Positions 50,633 to 62,613 of a DNA stretch of 64,000 nucleotides are shown here, in pieces. Made by a program: the position numbers and the translations under genes. How positions within the stretch are numbered: position 1 is the stretch's first letter; each line of letters starts with the position of its first letter. The DNA comes from Lutjanus erythropterus. Lineage: Eukaryota; Chordata; Actinopteri; Lutjaniformes; Lutjanidae. The stretch covers positions 13,904,472 to 13,968,471 of the forward strand of contig CM034601.1 of assembly GCA_020091685.1 (NCBI GenBank), written 5' to 3'. The notes under the pieces were generated by a model. That model saw only the letters and a program-made list of their open reading frames with translations, did not search any database and had not been told where the DNA came from.

Positions 50633-50844
50633 CATAAGAACTACACCTGTAAGTAAACAGGAACAATTTACACCCAGGCATTGAATGTTTTATACCAATG
50701 ATGCCTGATAGTATTCAAAACATAAACGATGGTACATGGTTGTTGTAGTGGCACCGTTGTGCGAATGCAAGCGTAATAAGTGATGGTTATGTGAGATAAA
50801 GTGCATTCAAATGGAGCAAACAGCAGTGAAGAACCGCACTGGTG

Positions 50845-53800
50845 TCAGTCCTCCTCATCACTCCAGAAGGCATCTTCTTCATCGAGGTCCACACCTTGGA
50901 AGAGTCTGCAACAGGTAAGAAAAGATACATTCAACCAGCATGTTCACAGATGGATAGTAAGTGTTAGTGTCTGATTTAGTGTGTTGGTTGAAGAGGTGAA
51001 CATAACGGAGAAGATGGATCACTTACTGGTTGTAACACGGTGAATGTGGGTTGTTAAAGTGACTGTATGGGTTGACTTTGCTGAGCACACCCAGGCACAG
51101 CCAACAGAAGTACTGTTTACACGAGGTACAGGTCATCTTGTTACAGCCGTCCACTTTCTATAGAGAGAAACAGAGACAAGGCATCGGTGACTGACAAGAG
51201 CTGCGACAGGACAGAGAAATCTTCAGGGATAATACAGAATACATAATTACATGCCATGTAATGCCAGTAGTGAACATTTACAGCCTGTTCTACTGTGTTG
51301 TGACCAGCAGGGGGAGCCCAACCTGGATATTGGTTCCACAGTGAGGGCAGCTCTTGCAGTTCTCATTCAACCAGTCTCTGCTAAAGGACTCTTCCACTGC
51401 TTTCTGGATCACCCTCTTCCCAAAGCGTTGCTCCATGAACTTTTTCCCCTCAGCTGTGGCTGACAGGTACTCATCTCTGAGGCTACGCAGCTCCTCTGTG
51501 GCACAAGACAGAAAACAGAGAGAGGACTGGTTTTAACCTGAGGACTCAAACCTTTTATAATTATTTTAATAATTTAGCAATACAGCACCTGAAAACCTTT
51601 AATATTCACAATGTCTCGACTACACAAGGAACTTCTTTGTTTCTGAAATGTAATGTATGGCACTTTATTAAACATAAGGGTGATATTTACATTATACATG
51701 CCAATTAGTATGTAACTTATATTTAATGTTACCAAACATTATTGTCTATAGCTCTAAGTGTATCTGTAGAGCTTTCAGATGGCTGTTGATGGGGAACACA
51801 AGGTGGCAACTAGAATGACATTAATTAAACAGGACATATGTCTCACATTCACATAAACATCCAGCAAACCACAGCAGTAAGATAAACTGTCAGATAACTT
51901 GATACTGAATTAAGAAATGTGAATGACAGCGTTTCCAAAACACAATATTTCCTATATTATTTTCACACATAATTCCCATTTTTTGAGGTTTCCACATCAT
52001 TCTGTAGCTTCCCATTAGTGTTCCTTATATATTAAATGAGAATGTTGGTTGAAATGTGTGTGTTTTAGAGTCAAAATGAAAATTTTTGCTAACTAAGTGG
52101 GAGTTTCCATTTGAAAAACTAGAAAATAACAGATTGCACAGAGTTGCCTTTTAAGAATCACAAGGCTTTCAGCTGCATTAAATAATATCGATGAATAACA
52201 ACACTGACAAATAACTCCTTTCCTCTAGAAACATAAATGCTGTATTTTTAGTGACATTACCTGCAGGGATTTTACAGTTGGAGAGACCATGATATCCCAG
52301 CTTGCAGAGTGTGCAAAAAGCATACTGGCAGGCCGGACAAATGCCCATGGTTGTGTCTGGCTCCACCATGACAGCGGTGCCACAGGACTGCCGGGGACAG
52401 TAGACCACGTCGGCCATGAGGTCCAGACTGGATTGGAGCAGCAAACGGTCATAACGGGCAAACAGCTCCTCATCCACCAGCTGCTTCACCTGAGAGATTA
52501 AGACAGACGCAGGGAAATGATTCATTACAAGTGATAATAGGGTGGAAAAATAAGTTGGTTAGAAGTTAAACTCTTGTCTGAAAAAGCACTTATTCAATTG
52601 TAAAGTGACATTAGAACAAACACAAACATCTCCTTCACTGCTCTCATACCTGCAGCGGTGTGGCTAAGGAGGTACATTTGGGCTCAGGGCAGTTAAGGCA
52701 CTGAACGTTGCCGTCTCGTATTTGGATCTGGAAGTATTCGGTCATGCAGGCCTTGCAGTAGACGTGCTGACACTCCTTAAAGCAGAGGCAGTTGGAGCCC
52801 AGCTTCTCTGTAAAGCAGATCCCACAGCAGAACACCTTGCCGTCAAACACCCTCTGCCGCTGCGCCTCATCAAAGTCCAGGAGCTGAGGTAGGAGGTCGG
52901 CACGCGGGTCCATCAACAGGATGGCCCGTGGGTCGAGTTGAGAAGATGAAGACAACTGCGGCTCAGACTTTTCCTTGTTCGCTTCTTTTTTCTTCTCCTC
53001 TGCGTTTTCAGAATGACTCCCAGTCTGTGTCACAGCTGAACAAAAGACGTTTTAATAAGTTTCACTTTTTACAAAACTAAAATGTGCTTAGTGGCAAACT
53101 AATATGAGTTTTTTCAATGCAATATTTAGAGAGCAGGACAGCCAGTGTACACAAAACACGCTGTACCTGTGGCTGCAGGGTCTGTTTTCCTGCGCTCACC
53201 AGCTGCTTTACTTCCTCCCCTGATGATTTCAAGAGGAGACTGGATACCCAGGAAGTCCAGAGCCTCCTCTTTGAGCAGCTGGATCCATGTGAAAAGAACC
53301 ACACAGCCTTGGTTCTCCTCCCACAGCTCATCCAGACGTCTGCACAGAGAACTCATCTGAGGAGGCAAAATGAAAGACAATAATGAACGGGCACTGAGAG
53401 TGATGCACGGTGAGGACTGTCCAGAAACTCTCTTTTGAGTCATAACAACAATTACTCTTTTTCCAAGGTAAAGCCTCTCACTTTTCCTCAGTTGACTCTC
53501 AGTTTACCATGCCAAACCTTACCAAACCTTAGGGACATGTCCAGATCGGCGTGTGTGCTATGTGATGTAATGAAGGTTGACATGAGCCAGCCTGAGTGTT
53601 ACCTGAGCTCTGGTCATCCACTTAGAGCTGAGAGTGAAGATTGGTGCAGATGTAGATGGATAGTCTGCAGGAAGCTCAAAGTTGAGCACCAAAGGAGGTA
53701 AGAAGCTGACGTTGTATTCAGTTTGCTTCTCTCCTGCAACACACAAAGGACATTTGATTACAATCTTAATAGGAGTGTGACTAATTAACATGCCTTATAA

Positions 53801-54857
53801 AAGAGACAGTTTGAATTTTTTGAAGTGGATTTTTGTGAGGCACTTCTCCATAGTCAATGTGGTATGGCAGTCAGCACGCCTCCAGTTTGGAAAAACAGAA
53901 GGAGTGCCAGTGTAGGAGGCTAAGCAATGTACCGCTGTGAACAGGGTCAGCAACAAAACCTCCTGTCAAGACTGGCCTGTGAACGAATACAAATAAAGGT
54001 GGAAGCTGCATTTTTTTCTGGTCAAAAATCTACTATGTTATATTTCTCACCCGATTTCTATCAGTCAGTCAGGAAAAAAAGTTTTTTTTCATAGATTAAA
54101 AAATATTTTAAAAGAACTCATTGAAATTGGTTGAGAAACATAATGTTATGGTGCTTTTTATCCCCATTTGTTTATATTTGTTTACAAGTCTTGACTGGAC
54201 CGATTTGGCGGCGAAGTCAACATACAATCAAAAGGCAAATGCGACATCTGCCTGCCCTTTGTCTGTGGAGGCTGCAACATGCAGTAAAGGGCCACAGGTT
54301 GGAATCAAACCCAGGCCTCAGGGTCTATCCATGGGACTTTTTGTCCTAGGTGGCTAAATTAAATCCTGCTGCAGACCCTGTCCACAGCAGCACATTACTT
54401 AGCTTCCCACACTGGTATTCCTGCTGCTTCTCTAAACTGAGGGTGTCCCGACCGCCATTTACTGTGGATAACACACCGACTATAGAAAAGTAAATCATAC
54501 AATCCCACTTCAAAAAATCCAAACTATTCCCTTAATAAGAAAAAGTGAGAGTTTAATAGGAGAGTAGGAGAGAATAACTTAATGAAAATCATCTATAATA
54601 GAGACCCAGAGCAATGAGCAGTGCCTACTACATTTGACTTGTAACTGAGTTGTGTTTAAGTTGTTCTTATTTATTCACAAAGCTGACTGACTGACAGCTG
54701 CTGTACCTTTGGCAACAACTTTGAAGTCAGGGGGGAGCTCCAGACAGAGTTGGATCTCTCCCCCCTGCGCCGACTCTGCCCGGTGGAACTCCTCTTCATC
54801 ATAGATACTTGCTAAAGCAAGCAGCTCATCCTCCTGGGCTTCCCTGTCCTCCGACAT
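50845..54857 (-). CDS. rnf14: E3 ubiquitin ligase RNF14 (ARA54), RBR type (complete, 8 coding exons)
   Basis: RING-between-RING ubiquitin ligase; in mammals it acts with GCN1 and RNF25 on stalled ribosomes and RNA-protein crosslinks and was first described as an androgen-receptor coactivator. Coding exons are 54857-54707, 53733-53603, 53356-53167, 53035-52650, 52489-52261, 51495-51323, 51157-51027 and 50905-50845, joining in phase to 483 aa (human 474). The RWD domain spans about 11-145 (EDELLALASIYD, PPLVLNFELP). A variable Lys/Ser-rich linker covers about 158-190. RING1 spans 228-278 (CGIC to HVYCKAC), IBR 317-358, and RING2 412-441 with catalytic Cys425 in DGCNKM. All zinc ligands expected from the human protein are present. 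The acidic C-terminus ends DEED. The ATG lies 8 nt inside an exon whose acceptor is at 54866-54867; a non-coding first exon lies upstream near 56.4 kb. Confidence 0.97.
53803..54534. mobile_element. Fold-back element, 'GAAGTGGG' family (copy in rnf14 intron)
   Basis: The left end ACAGTTTGAATTTTTTGAAG and the right end, which reads ATAGTTTGGATTTTTTGAAG in reverse, begin arms of more than 100 bases (shared blocks: TCAATGTGG, CTCCAGTTTGG, CTAAGCAATGT). It lies between rnf14 coding exons 1 and 2. The stretch 54,190-54,345 inside resembles the head of a tRNA-derived SINE on the minus strand. Confidence 0.75.
54240..54345 (-). mobile_element. SINE head fragment nested in the rnf14-intron fold-back
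   Basis: CATGCAGTAAAGGGCCACAG and GGTTGGAATCAAACCCAGGC are the reversed B-box region of the tRNA-derived SINE family at 61.5 and 63.9 kb. The SINE tail is not seen. Confidence 0.45.
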
Positions 54858-55189
54858 TTACATTCCTGCAATATCAACAATAACATGAGTGACATAAGTT
54901 CATCATTATGATAATCTACAAAAAAGAATCAACAGGAAAATCAACACATGGATGCAGCAAAGCCAAACGAACAATCAGCTAAATGTACATAAAAGTATCA
55001 AAAATGAAAGTAGCCATTGTGCTGTGTTTTGCTATTATATGTGATGTTTTTGGATTAATATCACTGCTGCATTAATGTGTGTTGCAGTATATTAGGCAGT
55101 TTATTTTGCAATTTAACAATGAACTTTACTGTCCAAGTAAACACTGAAATATTGAAGTTTCACTAGTATTTTTAATAATGATAAATAAT

Positions 55190-55230
55190 AATATATTATA
55201 TTATATAATAATAATAATAATTAAAAAAAA
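55190..55230. repeat. (AAT)n-rich microsatellite in rnf14 intron 1
   Basis: About 40 bases of TAATAATA-type sequence broken by TTATATTATAT. Confidence 0.75.
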
Positions 55231-55479
55231 ACACAAATTGACCAAAATATGAAGACCCATATTAAACTTGAATTAAGAAAATGTATCAAATATACATAAT
55301 ATGCTGCCTATAACGGTAATAAATAAAAACATTGTGCCTTTCATACTTTAAAAAAAAGTTTTCATATCAGTGCATATCGGACAACACAGGTGTTGATTCT
55401 GTTTTAAACTGATATAGCTGTGACAGTATTGACAATATTGCTCTGAAAATACTGGCCACTGCTAGTGACTAAAGCTGTC

Positions 55480-55590
55480 ACAGAAATGTAGTGGATTAAA
55501 AAGTACAGTATTTGCCTCTGAGATGACTTAGAGTACAAGTATTAAGTTGCATAAAATGGAAATGCATTAGTTAAGTGCAAGCCCCTGTAG
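55480..55590. mobile_element. 3' fragment of the 9.4 kb repeat family, in rnf14 intron 1
   Basis: TAGTGGATTAAAAAGTACAG, TATTTGCCTCTGAGATGACT and AAAATGGAAATGCATTAGTT align with 10,035-10,120. Confidence 0.5.
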
Positions 55591-55980
55591 TTGCATTCAA
55601 CCACAGCTAGCTACTATCAGTAAAAAAAAATAATAAAAAAAAATCTTTCAACAGTCCTACCCCTTCGTCTAATGACTGGACGATGTATTGTTAGTTAATT
55701 ATTATGCTAGAGGGACCCAGAGTAAATCGTATGGTTTCGCAGCAACAATAGAGAGCAAAGTCAGTATTTACACACAGCTATGGCAACTTTGTTGTGACAA
55801 AACATCAGCTGTCTAAAAGGCTCATGTATACTGTGGCTACAAAGTTAGCACGCTGGCTAGCAAAAATAAACTTTTTCAACATTAGACATGACAGGCATTA
55901 CTTAACAATCTAACACTAAAGCAAGCAAGCAAGCAAACTTTACAGGAGGGGACGGTTAAGCTATCAAATTAGTTAGCAGT

Positions 55981-56228
55981 ATGGAAAGGGTCGTGTCTAG
56001 TAGGGAACCTTTGATTTGTGAAACTCTCGCGAGATTTGCACAGTATACATCTTGAGTAAACTTACTGTGTTTTATAATGTAGCAATGCTGTGGTTAAAAT
56101 CGGGGTGCGTGAAGGGACACATACCACTTGGTTAAGGTGAAGTACAGATAATGGTTTGTGTTAAAATGATCATTCTCGCGAGGTCGTTCGTGGATTTGGG
56201 GTTCCCTTCTAGACACGACCATGGGAAG
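55981..56228. mobile_element. 232 bp inverted-repeat element with 8 bp flanking duplication in rnf14 intron 1
   Basis: The element at 55,989-56,220 starts GGTCGTGTCTAGTAGGGAAC and its other end, read in reverse, is GGTCGTGTCTAGAAGGGAAC; similarity continues for about 48 bases. Flanks are ATGGAAAG (55,981-55,988) and ATGGGAAG (56,221-56,228), a 7 of 8 match, as expected for a target-site duplication of hAT-like size. There is no coding capacity. Both arms hold a CGCG palindrome: TCTCGCGAGA at 56,025-56,034 and TCTCGCGAGG at 56,174-56,183. The alternative is a native palindromic promoter structure. Confidence 0.7.
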
Positions 56229-56415
56229 GCGGTCAAGCTAACGTTAGCAGTGTTAGCTGATGTAAACAGTTGTAATCAGGCTCCAGTGTGAGCTCGACCC
56301 AGCTGGAAATTCTACTCTGTTGTGCTGCAAACCGTCAAATTCATCTGTCCGTCTGAGCAAACCCTGTAGAAGTACCACAACAGAGTAATTAACGTGAACA
56401 TGACGCGTTTCTTAC

Positions 56416-56600
56416 CTTGTCCGACCAAAGCACTAGTGACCCCTGCACTCTGACTGGTTCATGACTGCAGGCAATGTGAGCGTCATAGCGACGCCTGCAG
56501 GCTGGTTAGCGTACTACAGGGTTACCCATCCCGCGCTGCGGCACGCGGAATGGGGCGGGGTCGGACGTGGGCGGGACCAGATCTCCGATGGGCGGAGCGT
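56416..56600 (-). promoter_or_regulatory. rnf14: rnf14 non-coding first exon and GC-rich promoter
   Basis: A strong minus-strand donor (GACAAG|GTAAGAAA) ends an exon at 56416. It can splice to the acceptor at 54866-54867, 8 nt before the rnf14 ATG. Upstream, 56,528-56,590 is rich in C+G and CpG, unlike its AT-rich surroundings, with GC-box sequences at 56,552-56,560 and 56,569-56,575 and no TATA box. That fits a housekeeping-type promoter. The exact start site is not determined. Confidence 0.6.
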
Positions 56601-58274
56601 AGCGTTTGGTCTATAAAACAAATTGCACCATCTGCTGAACGACTTTGAGAAGTACAACTCAACTAACAAGATAGAAACTTCTATTTAAAGGAACTTTCTA
56701 CTAATTAAATTCATGAATATACTTTAAATATTATAAATTATAATTTTCAAATGTATAATAATAAATAATGTACACAATGTCTAAACCAATGGATATCATT
56801 TTCAGCCAGTGGTTTGCATTCTCCAGGACTGAGCAAGAAATTCAGGATTCAATACATTTCCTATCACATGAAAAAAAACTATGACCAGCAAACGTTAACA
56901 GTATTTTTTATTCAATAATATGAACTTAAATTACTGGTCTGGTCTACTGGTCGCAACTTTAATAAAATTTTCTTTTTTTTTATTTAAACTAATGCCATTG
57001 TATTTGTCAGTCAACTGTTGGTTTTAATTATTTTATTATTTTATCATGTCTTGTTTTACTGCCTTTTAAACAGTTTTTATTTTCATGTCCTTTTTTTACT
57101 GACCATTTGCTGGTCTAAATTTCTCTTACTTATTTATATATCCCGATTCATTCTAACTCTTATATTTTTATGTTTTAATGTGCTTATGTTTCATCTATGT
57201 CCCAGGCAGCACATTTTAGATAGAGCTTTATTGCCCTAATTTAACTTGGACTCTACTAGAGCTGCAACAATTAATTGATTATTAATTTAGTAATAATTTA
57301 ATTGTCAACTATTCTGAAAACAGATTGATCGTTTTGGATAATTTTTTAAGATTTTTTTTTCCAGCTTCTTAAATGTGAATATTTTCTCTTTGCTTAACTC
57401 CTCTCTGAGTAACCTGAATGTCTTCGGGTTGTGGATAAAAGACATTTGAAGACATCATCTTGGACTGTGGCAAACACTGATCAACATGTTTCACCATTTT
57501 CTGACACTTTATAGACCAAAAAAGAAGACAGGAGATATCTACTGTGTTAATGAAAACAATGACAGACTATTCTTTGTCAATAAGCCATGTCTCACATTGC
57601 ATGTTTTTTTTTTTTGTCAAGATTTATTTTTGCTTTTTTTGGTGATGTGGCAACAACAGCAGCACCCAGCAGGTGATTTGTTGGACCAGCAGTCACACTG
57701 TTAAGTAGAAAAAAAAACAATACAAGGCTACCAGAGAACAACCGACGGACCATTGCTTCTGAATGAGAAAAGCCAGTAAATGAAATCCTGCATGACAGTA
57801 ACTTGTAGTATCTAGTTTCAACATACAGTACAAGTAAACTTAACATAAACCCCATTCTGAACTTTTAAACTTAAAACATTATAATCTGGGTGTATTACTA
57901 GTTTTCTTCTGCACAGCCACTTTGCTTACAATTCATCAAATCTGACATTCTTAGCTTAAATATGCTCAGGAGATGCTGAACAAAACAATCTTTAACAGGA
58001 CCATCAAAGCAACACGGAGAAAGCAGTTTCCATCCCACGCCCACAACTTCTATGTCATAATGGAGTCCATTCAATATTAACATTACGCAATATTTTTGTA
58101 TTCAGAGAACATGAGAAATGACATGCCGAAGAGGCCGATTGATCAACAGTATTGATTAGGGATGCTGCTGTCTGTGTCTTCAAGAGAGAGGCTACTGTGC
58201 CGATAACAATCTCAGAATGCGACTGGGGGCGAGTAGCAGGACAAACGGAGGTGAACGTCAGGCAGCTGCGACAG
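56601..58274. other. Spacer between rnf14 promoter and hspa4 stop
   Basis: Contains a MITE portion (57.26-57.53 kb) and probably the hspa4 3' UTR at its right end. A minus-strand AATAAA at about 57,621-57,628 is one possible hspa4 poly(A) signal, about 650 bases after the stop. Confidence 0.45.
57257..57525. mobile_element. MITE, same 'TTGCAGCTCTA' family (left portion)
   Basis: AGAGCTGCAACAATTAATTG is followed by CTTCTTAAATGTGAATATTT and CACCATTTTCTGACACTTTA, the internal sequence of the family. The right terminus is missing. It lies between the rnf14 promoter and the hspa4 3' end. Confidence 0.55.
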
Positions 58275-61200
58275 TTAGTCAATGTCCATTTCAGGGAGCT
58301 TGTTTTCCGCTGTTCCCTGTTCCGTGCCTGCAGATGTGGCTTTGTCTGGGTTGCATGGCTGGTTCTCTGTTCCCTCCTGCCCGTTGACTGGCCCGTTCTC
58401 TGTCTTCTCCTCCTTAGGAGGCTCCACCTTGGGCTTGGGTTTGGACACCACGGGGTTGCAGGCTGAATAAAGCTCCTGAACAGGGAAAAAGAAAATTAGA
58501 GGAAGGGTAATAAAAATGTTGTTTTGGTCACCTGATCAGTTTTTAAATTAAATTACATAATTATGTTGTTTTCTATGACGAATTTGTACAATGAAGACTT
58601 GTTTTATCACTTTACACTTCTTAGCTTCTACTAAAAAGCTGTAGCATGGCAAAGTCAGAACAAGACACACTTAGACCTACAACCAGTTACAGCAACAGAA
58701 CGTGTGATGTGGAGCTGAGAGCCAGAAAAATGCAAACGGATTACAGTATACAGAGATGAGCTGTGACGAAAATCGATGTCTATGAATGAGAGTTTGAATA
58801 TTCAAGTGGTTATCTAGGGTTATCTAGTTTTGACTTTTAAAAAAAAATCTACATGAACCTGTCAAACGTTTACCAGCATATTTTCAAGAATCAAACAGGA
58901 TTTACCAGTTTTAAGAAAATGGCAAGAGGAAGAAAAGCATTTGCATCAATAGCTGTAAAAGCAATCAGACGGTTGAAAAAGTTTTGCACAAATCTGACAA
59001 CTCTAAGTAGGACCAGAGCATCATCAGCATAGCCAAGTATTACAGAGGTAAGCTTGTTATAAAGTGGCGTTAAATGGTTCCACTCCTGTGACCGGTTGAA
59101 TAGCTACAAAGTTATTGTCCCAATGTGAGCAATAAATATGACAGCTGTTAACTCTGGGGTTTCAGGAGGAAAAATATATCTTGATATCTCCTCCTCTTCA
59201 ATCATCATAAATTCAGCCATTGTCTTAACATATATCGCCATTGTCTTAACATATATCGCTTGGTCTGGGGGTGTATTTTCAGCAGCACAGATGCTTATGT
59301 TACTAAATGATGTTGCACACGAACCACTGCAGTGGTTTGTGTGCTGTTGGCTGTTCTGCCGCTGGCTGTGTGGTGTTAAAATTTTGTGCTGCTTTGTAGA
59401 ACACATAAGAAAAAAAACTGCAATCATACACTACCTCAAGAGTGCACACAAGTTGCATTCTCATGTACAAACATGACACATAAAACAATGTTTTATTCTT
59501 AGTCCTCCCACAGAAGTAGGTGCTTTTTATTATTTCCTCCTCTCCTTTTAATTTCACGTGTGTCGATGTTGGATGGACACCAGCAGGAAAACAGAGTCAT
59601 CGCAGATCTACAGGGAGTGGATTTGGTGAAGCCCCTGGCAGCAAACTACCTGAACATTTTTCACATCCTGCGGTGTTTTTACAGCCATGCGTGTATGTGC
59701 CTTGAATGCATTCTCTCAGTACCTTAGTCTTGGCCTGAATCTCCTTGACTTTGACCACTGGGTCCAGAGTGAGGTCCTGACTATTTTGCTGGTTCATCTT
59801 GCTGTTCATCCAGACCATGGCGTCGTTCACCTGCTTGTCCACCCGAGTCACCTCCAGCTCGTCCAGGTGAATGTACTGCTCTTCCTGTTGGAAGAAGAAC
59901 AGGTAAATTATGATAATCTAACATACAACATTAACTATTCTTAGATATCACTTTAACGATATCTTAGTGTCTCTGTCAATAAGACAACATCTCTCTACTG
60001 CTCTATTATATCACCAACAAAATCTAATCGAGCAAACACTTTGGTAAATCAACAAACTGGTTCTCTGTGCCAGTTTACCTTTGCCTTGTAAGCTTCAATG
60101 ACCTTCATGAACAGCTGGATCTGTCTGCCAAGCTCTTCGAATGCTTTTGGCCGTTCCTCACTTTCCATGTACCTTTCATGAATTGGCTGGCCAAGTGTCT
60201 GCAAAAAGAGACAACATCAGTTTTAATAATCCAGCAGGACAAAAACAAGGCTAATTCACCACTTAAGGACAAAAATTAAACAAACCTCTGAAAAATAGTG
60301 ACATTGTAGAGGATATATTCTATTGTATATTGAATATATATTGAACCATCAGTGTTACATTAAAACACATAATACAGAAGATAACATATTTTGCCAACCA
60401 CAGTCAACTTAACAGGCAGGGTGCCTGCAAAGAAGAAAAGGGAGCATGAAAATGTCTGCGTTTCAAGACTATTGCCCCTATTCTGTTTTCAAAAATATAA
60501 AATTCTCCTACATAGAGCTGCCTCTATGCCTGCATGTCACAGCCAGCAACACAGATCTGCCACAAGTTCCTTATAACTGTACCAAATCCAGGCATCCGTG
60601 ACCAAATTAGCTTCAAAGAAAATCTTTAAGTTGCATATAAATACAGCACCGCAAATAAACAAAATGTGATCTTGTGTGAACATTTATTAGAATGCAGTAA
60701 TGTAGTTATCTTTTCTGCATAAGAAAATCATATCTTTATGGCTGCGTTCATTATTGCTTCCATGGACAAAGTAAATAAACAAGGCTGCACAGATGCAGCG
60801 AAAACTAAATTATTAAACTTTTTTCAACTCATTTTCTGTTCTTATTTATAAAAGTGACTAAAAAGTCCAGTGGGAACAATAATATTTTATCATTTAGCTA
60901 ATGTGTTATGGGACAATAATCCAAGTGTAAGCAGCAGCAGTTAGTTCACTTTGTTTTTGGGCAGAGATGTTTTGGAGTGTGGACTGAATGGCCACAATGG
61001 GTAAATGCGAGATTTCCAAGGCCTGGCTTGACAATCCCAAGCCTGGTTGGCTACAGATTCCATATGAGAAAAGAAAGCTAGATACAAACTTTGTGTGAAA
61101 TTGTTTGGCATCTCCTACATGGAGGAGGCAGTAATTGTAAGCCAGATGCAAGGGGAAAAAGCGCTGTTGTCTTGTCACAGCATCCTCTGCACCCACAGTC

Positions 61201-62613
61201 ACGTTTTTGGCCTGACTCAACGTGAGATCAAGACTGGCCATAAAACTTGAGTCAAGAAAAGTGTGGGAAAACGTGAAGGGACCCTGTGTACAGTAAGAGG
61301 TCCCTTTAGAAACAACTGTCCAGTCACACACTATATAAGCCTGGTTACCTTCAGTTCAGCCAGTTTGTCAATGTAAACTTGTTTCTGTTGGTCCTCTCCG
61401 TCTTCATACAGCCAGTTCTCTGTGTCCTCCAGTTTTAATGAGAACGCATCACGGTCCTGCATGTTGTACAAGAAGTGAGATTAAATGCACAATTTAAAAA
61501 ATCATCAATAGAACAAAACATGGGGTGCTCCTATAGCTCAGTCCTCTGCAGCAGCCGCCAGTTCGACTCCTGCCTGTGGCTTTTTCTGTCATCCACTCTC
61601 TCTATCCTCTTTCCTGTCTGCTCTTCAGCTGTTTCTATCAAATAAAGGCAAAAAGTCCAAAAATTCATCTTTAAAAACAGAACAAAACACTGAATACGTG
61701 CAGTGTGTCTGAATTTAACCTTTAAACCCACTGAAAGTTAAACAAAACATTGCTCATTTCTACTGAGTGTCTGTTTACATTGTCGTCAATAGGACTTGAG
61801 AGTGATCTACACTCACCGCTTCATTCACAAACTTCTCCAGGACGCCGTGCAGTTTATCCCTCATGTCGTACACATACTCTTCTACGTTGTTCTTTGCATC
61901 ATTCCTCTCCTTCTCCAGCTTATCCTGCATGATCATTTTACCCTGGAAGAGTCACAAGAGATGTTACAGATTAGTGTAGAAGTGCACACAAACAAACATC
62001 CGACATTAAACCACTGAGACGCCAAGACAGAACATATAAATGATATTTGGCTTCATATTACAGTTAAAAGGTAACTTAATTATTTTTCATTCTACATAAT
62101 CCACCTCTTGATATTACATAATATACATTTAACATCACAATCATGTCGCATCTAAATGTAAGCTTGTGAAAATTACAAGTAGTAAAAGCCTTCCTAAATC
62201 TTAAATTAACAGAGAAGAAAAACCCTCATGGAGAGAAAAACATTCAGTTTAGTTTTAGAAAACTGTATCATTATTATTATATCATCAGATGAAGCACAGT
62301 TATTACAATATAACCATTTATTGTAAAGTGGCTGACATTCCTGTTTTTTGTTTGTTTTAAAGCAAACAAAAAGCAAAAGAAATCATGACCGGTAAGTGTG
62401 ACGAGCTCATTGCTTGTACAAACACATACTAGACATTCCTGGTGATTTTTAGAGCATTACCTCATTCTCCACAAACATATTTAGTACGTCAGCCGACAGC
62501 TGCCAGTGCAGATCGCTCTCTATGGGCAGCTCCACTGTCTTCGTTTTCACTTTGGGCTTCTTTGCCTGAGGGGGCTGGTCGTTCTTCTTCTCCTGTTTTT
62601 CCTCTGTCGTGGT
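58275..62613 (-). CDS. hspa4: Heat shock protein HSPA4 (Apg-2, Hsp110 family), C-terminal 289 residues only
   Basis: Hsp110-type cytosolic chaperone and nucleotide-exchange factor for Hsp70. Only the last six coding exons are in the window: 62613-62461, 61942-61817, 61456-61349, 60198-60079, 59884-59723 and 58475-58275. Each is an exact multiple of three and has GT-AG borders. They encode the part after the Hsp70-like core: a charged linker ending in [10 protein letters not shown], then the helical domain ([58 protein letters not shown]) and a [12 protein letters not shown] tail ending PEMDID. The ending matches HSPA4 rather than HSPA4L or HSPH1. Everything upstream, including the ATPase domain, lies beyond base 64,000; the intron from 62,614 runs to the edge. 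Fish often keep two copies (a and b), which I cannot tell apart here. Confidence 0.95.
61523..61664 (+). mobile_element. tRNA-derived SINE in hspa4 intron
   Basis: The head TGGGGTGCTCCTATAGCTCA and the B-box-like GTTCGACTCC are a decayed tRNA promoter. The body TGTGGCTTTTTCTGTCATCC with CTCTCTCTAT and the tail TCAAATAAAGGCAAAAAGTC are those of a common fish SINE. It is inserted antisense to hspa4. Confidence 0.75.

Noticed and set aside
60906-61331. 141-codon minus-strand ORF next to an hspa4 exon
   Set aside because: It lies wholly in the intron, and read-through from the exon hits a TAG within six codons of the donor. No recognisable domain; taken as chance.
61523-61664. Possible tRNA gene
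   Set aside because: Only box-like promoter remnants exist, with no cloverleaf. The body and AATAAAGGCAAAAAG tail identify a SINE.
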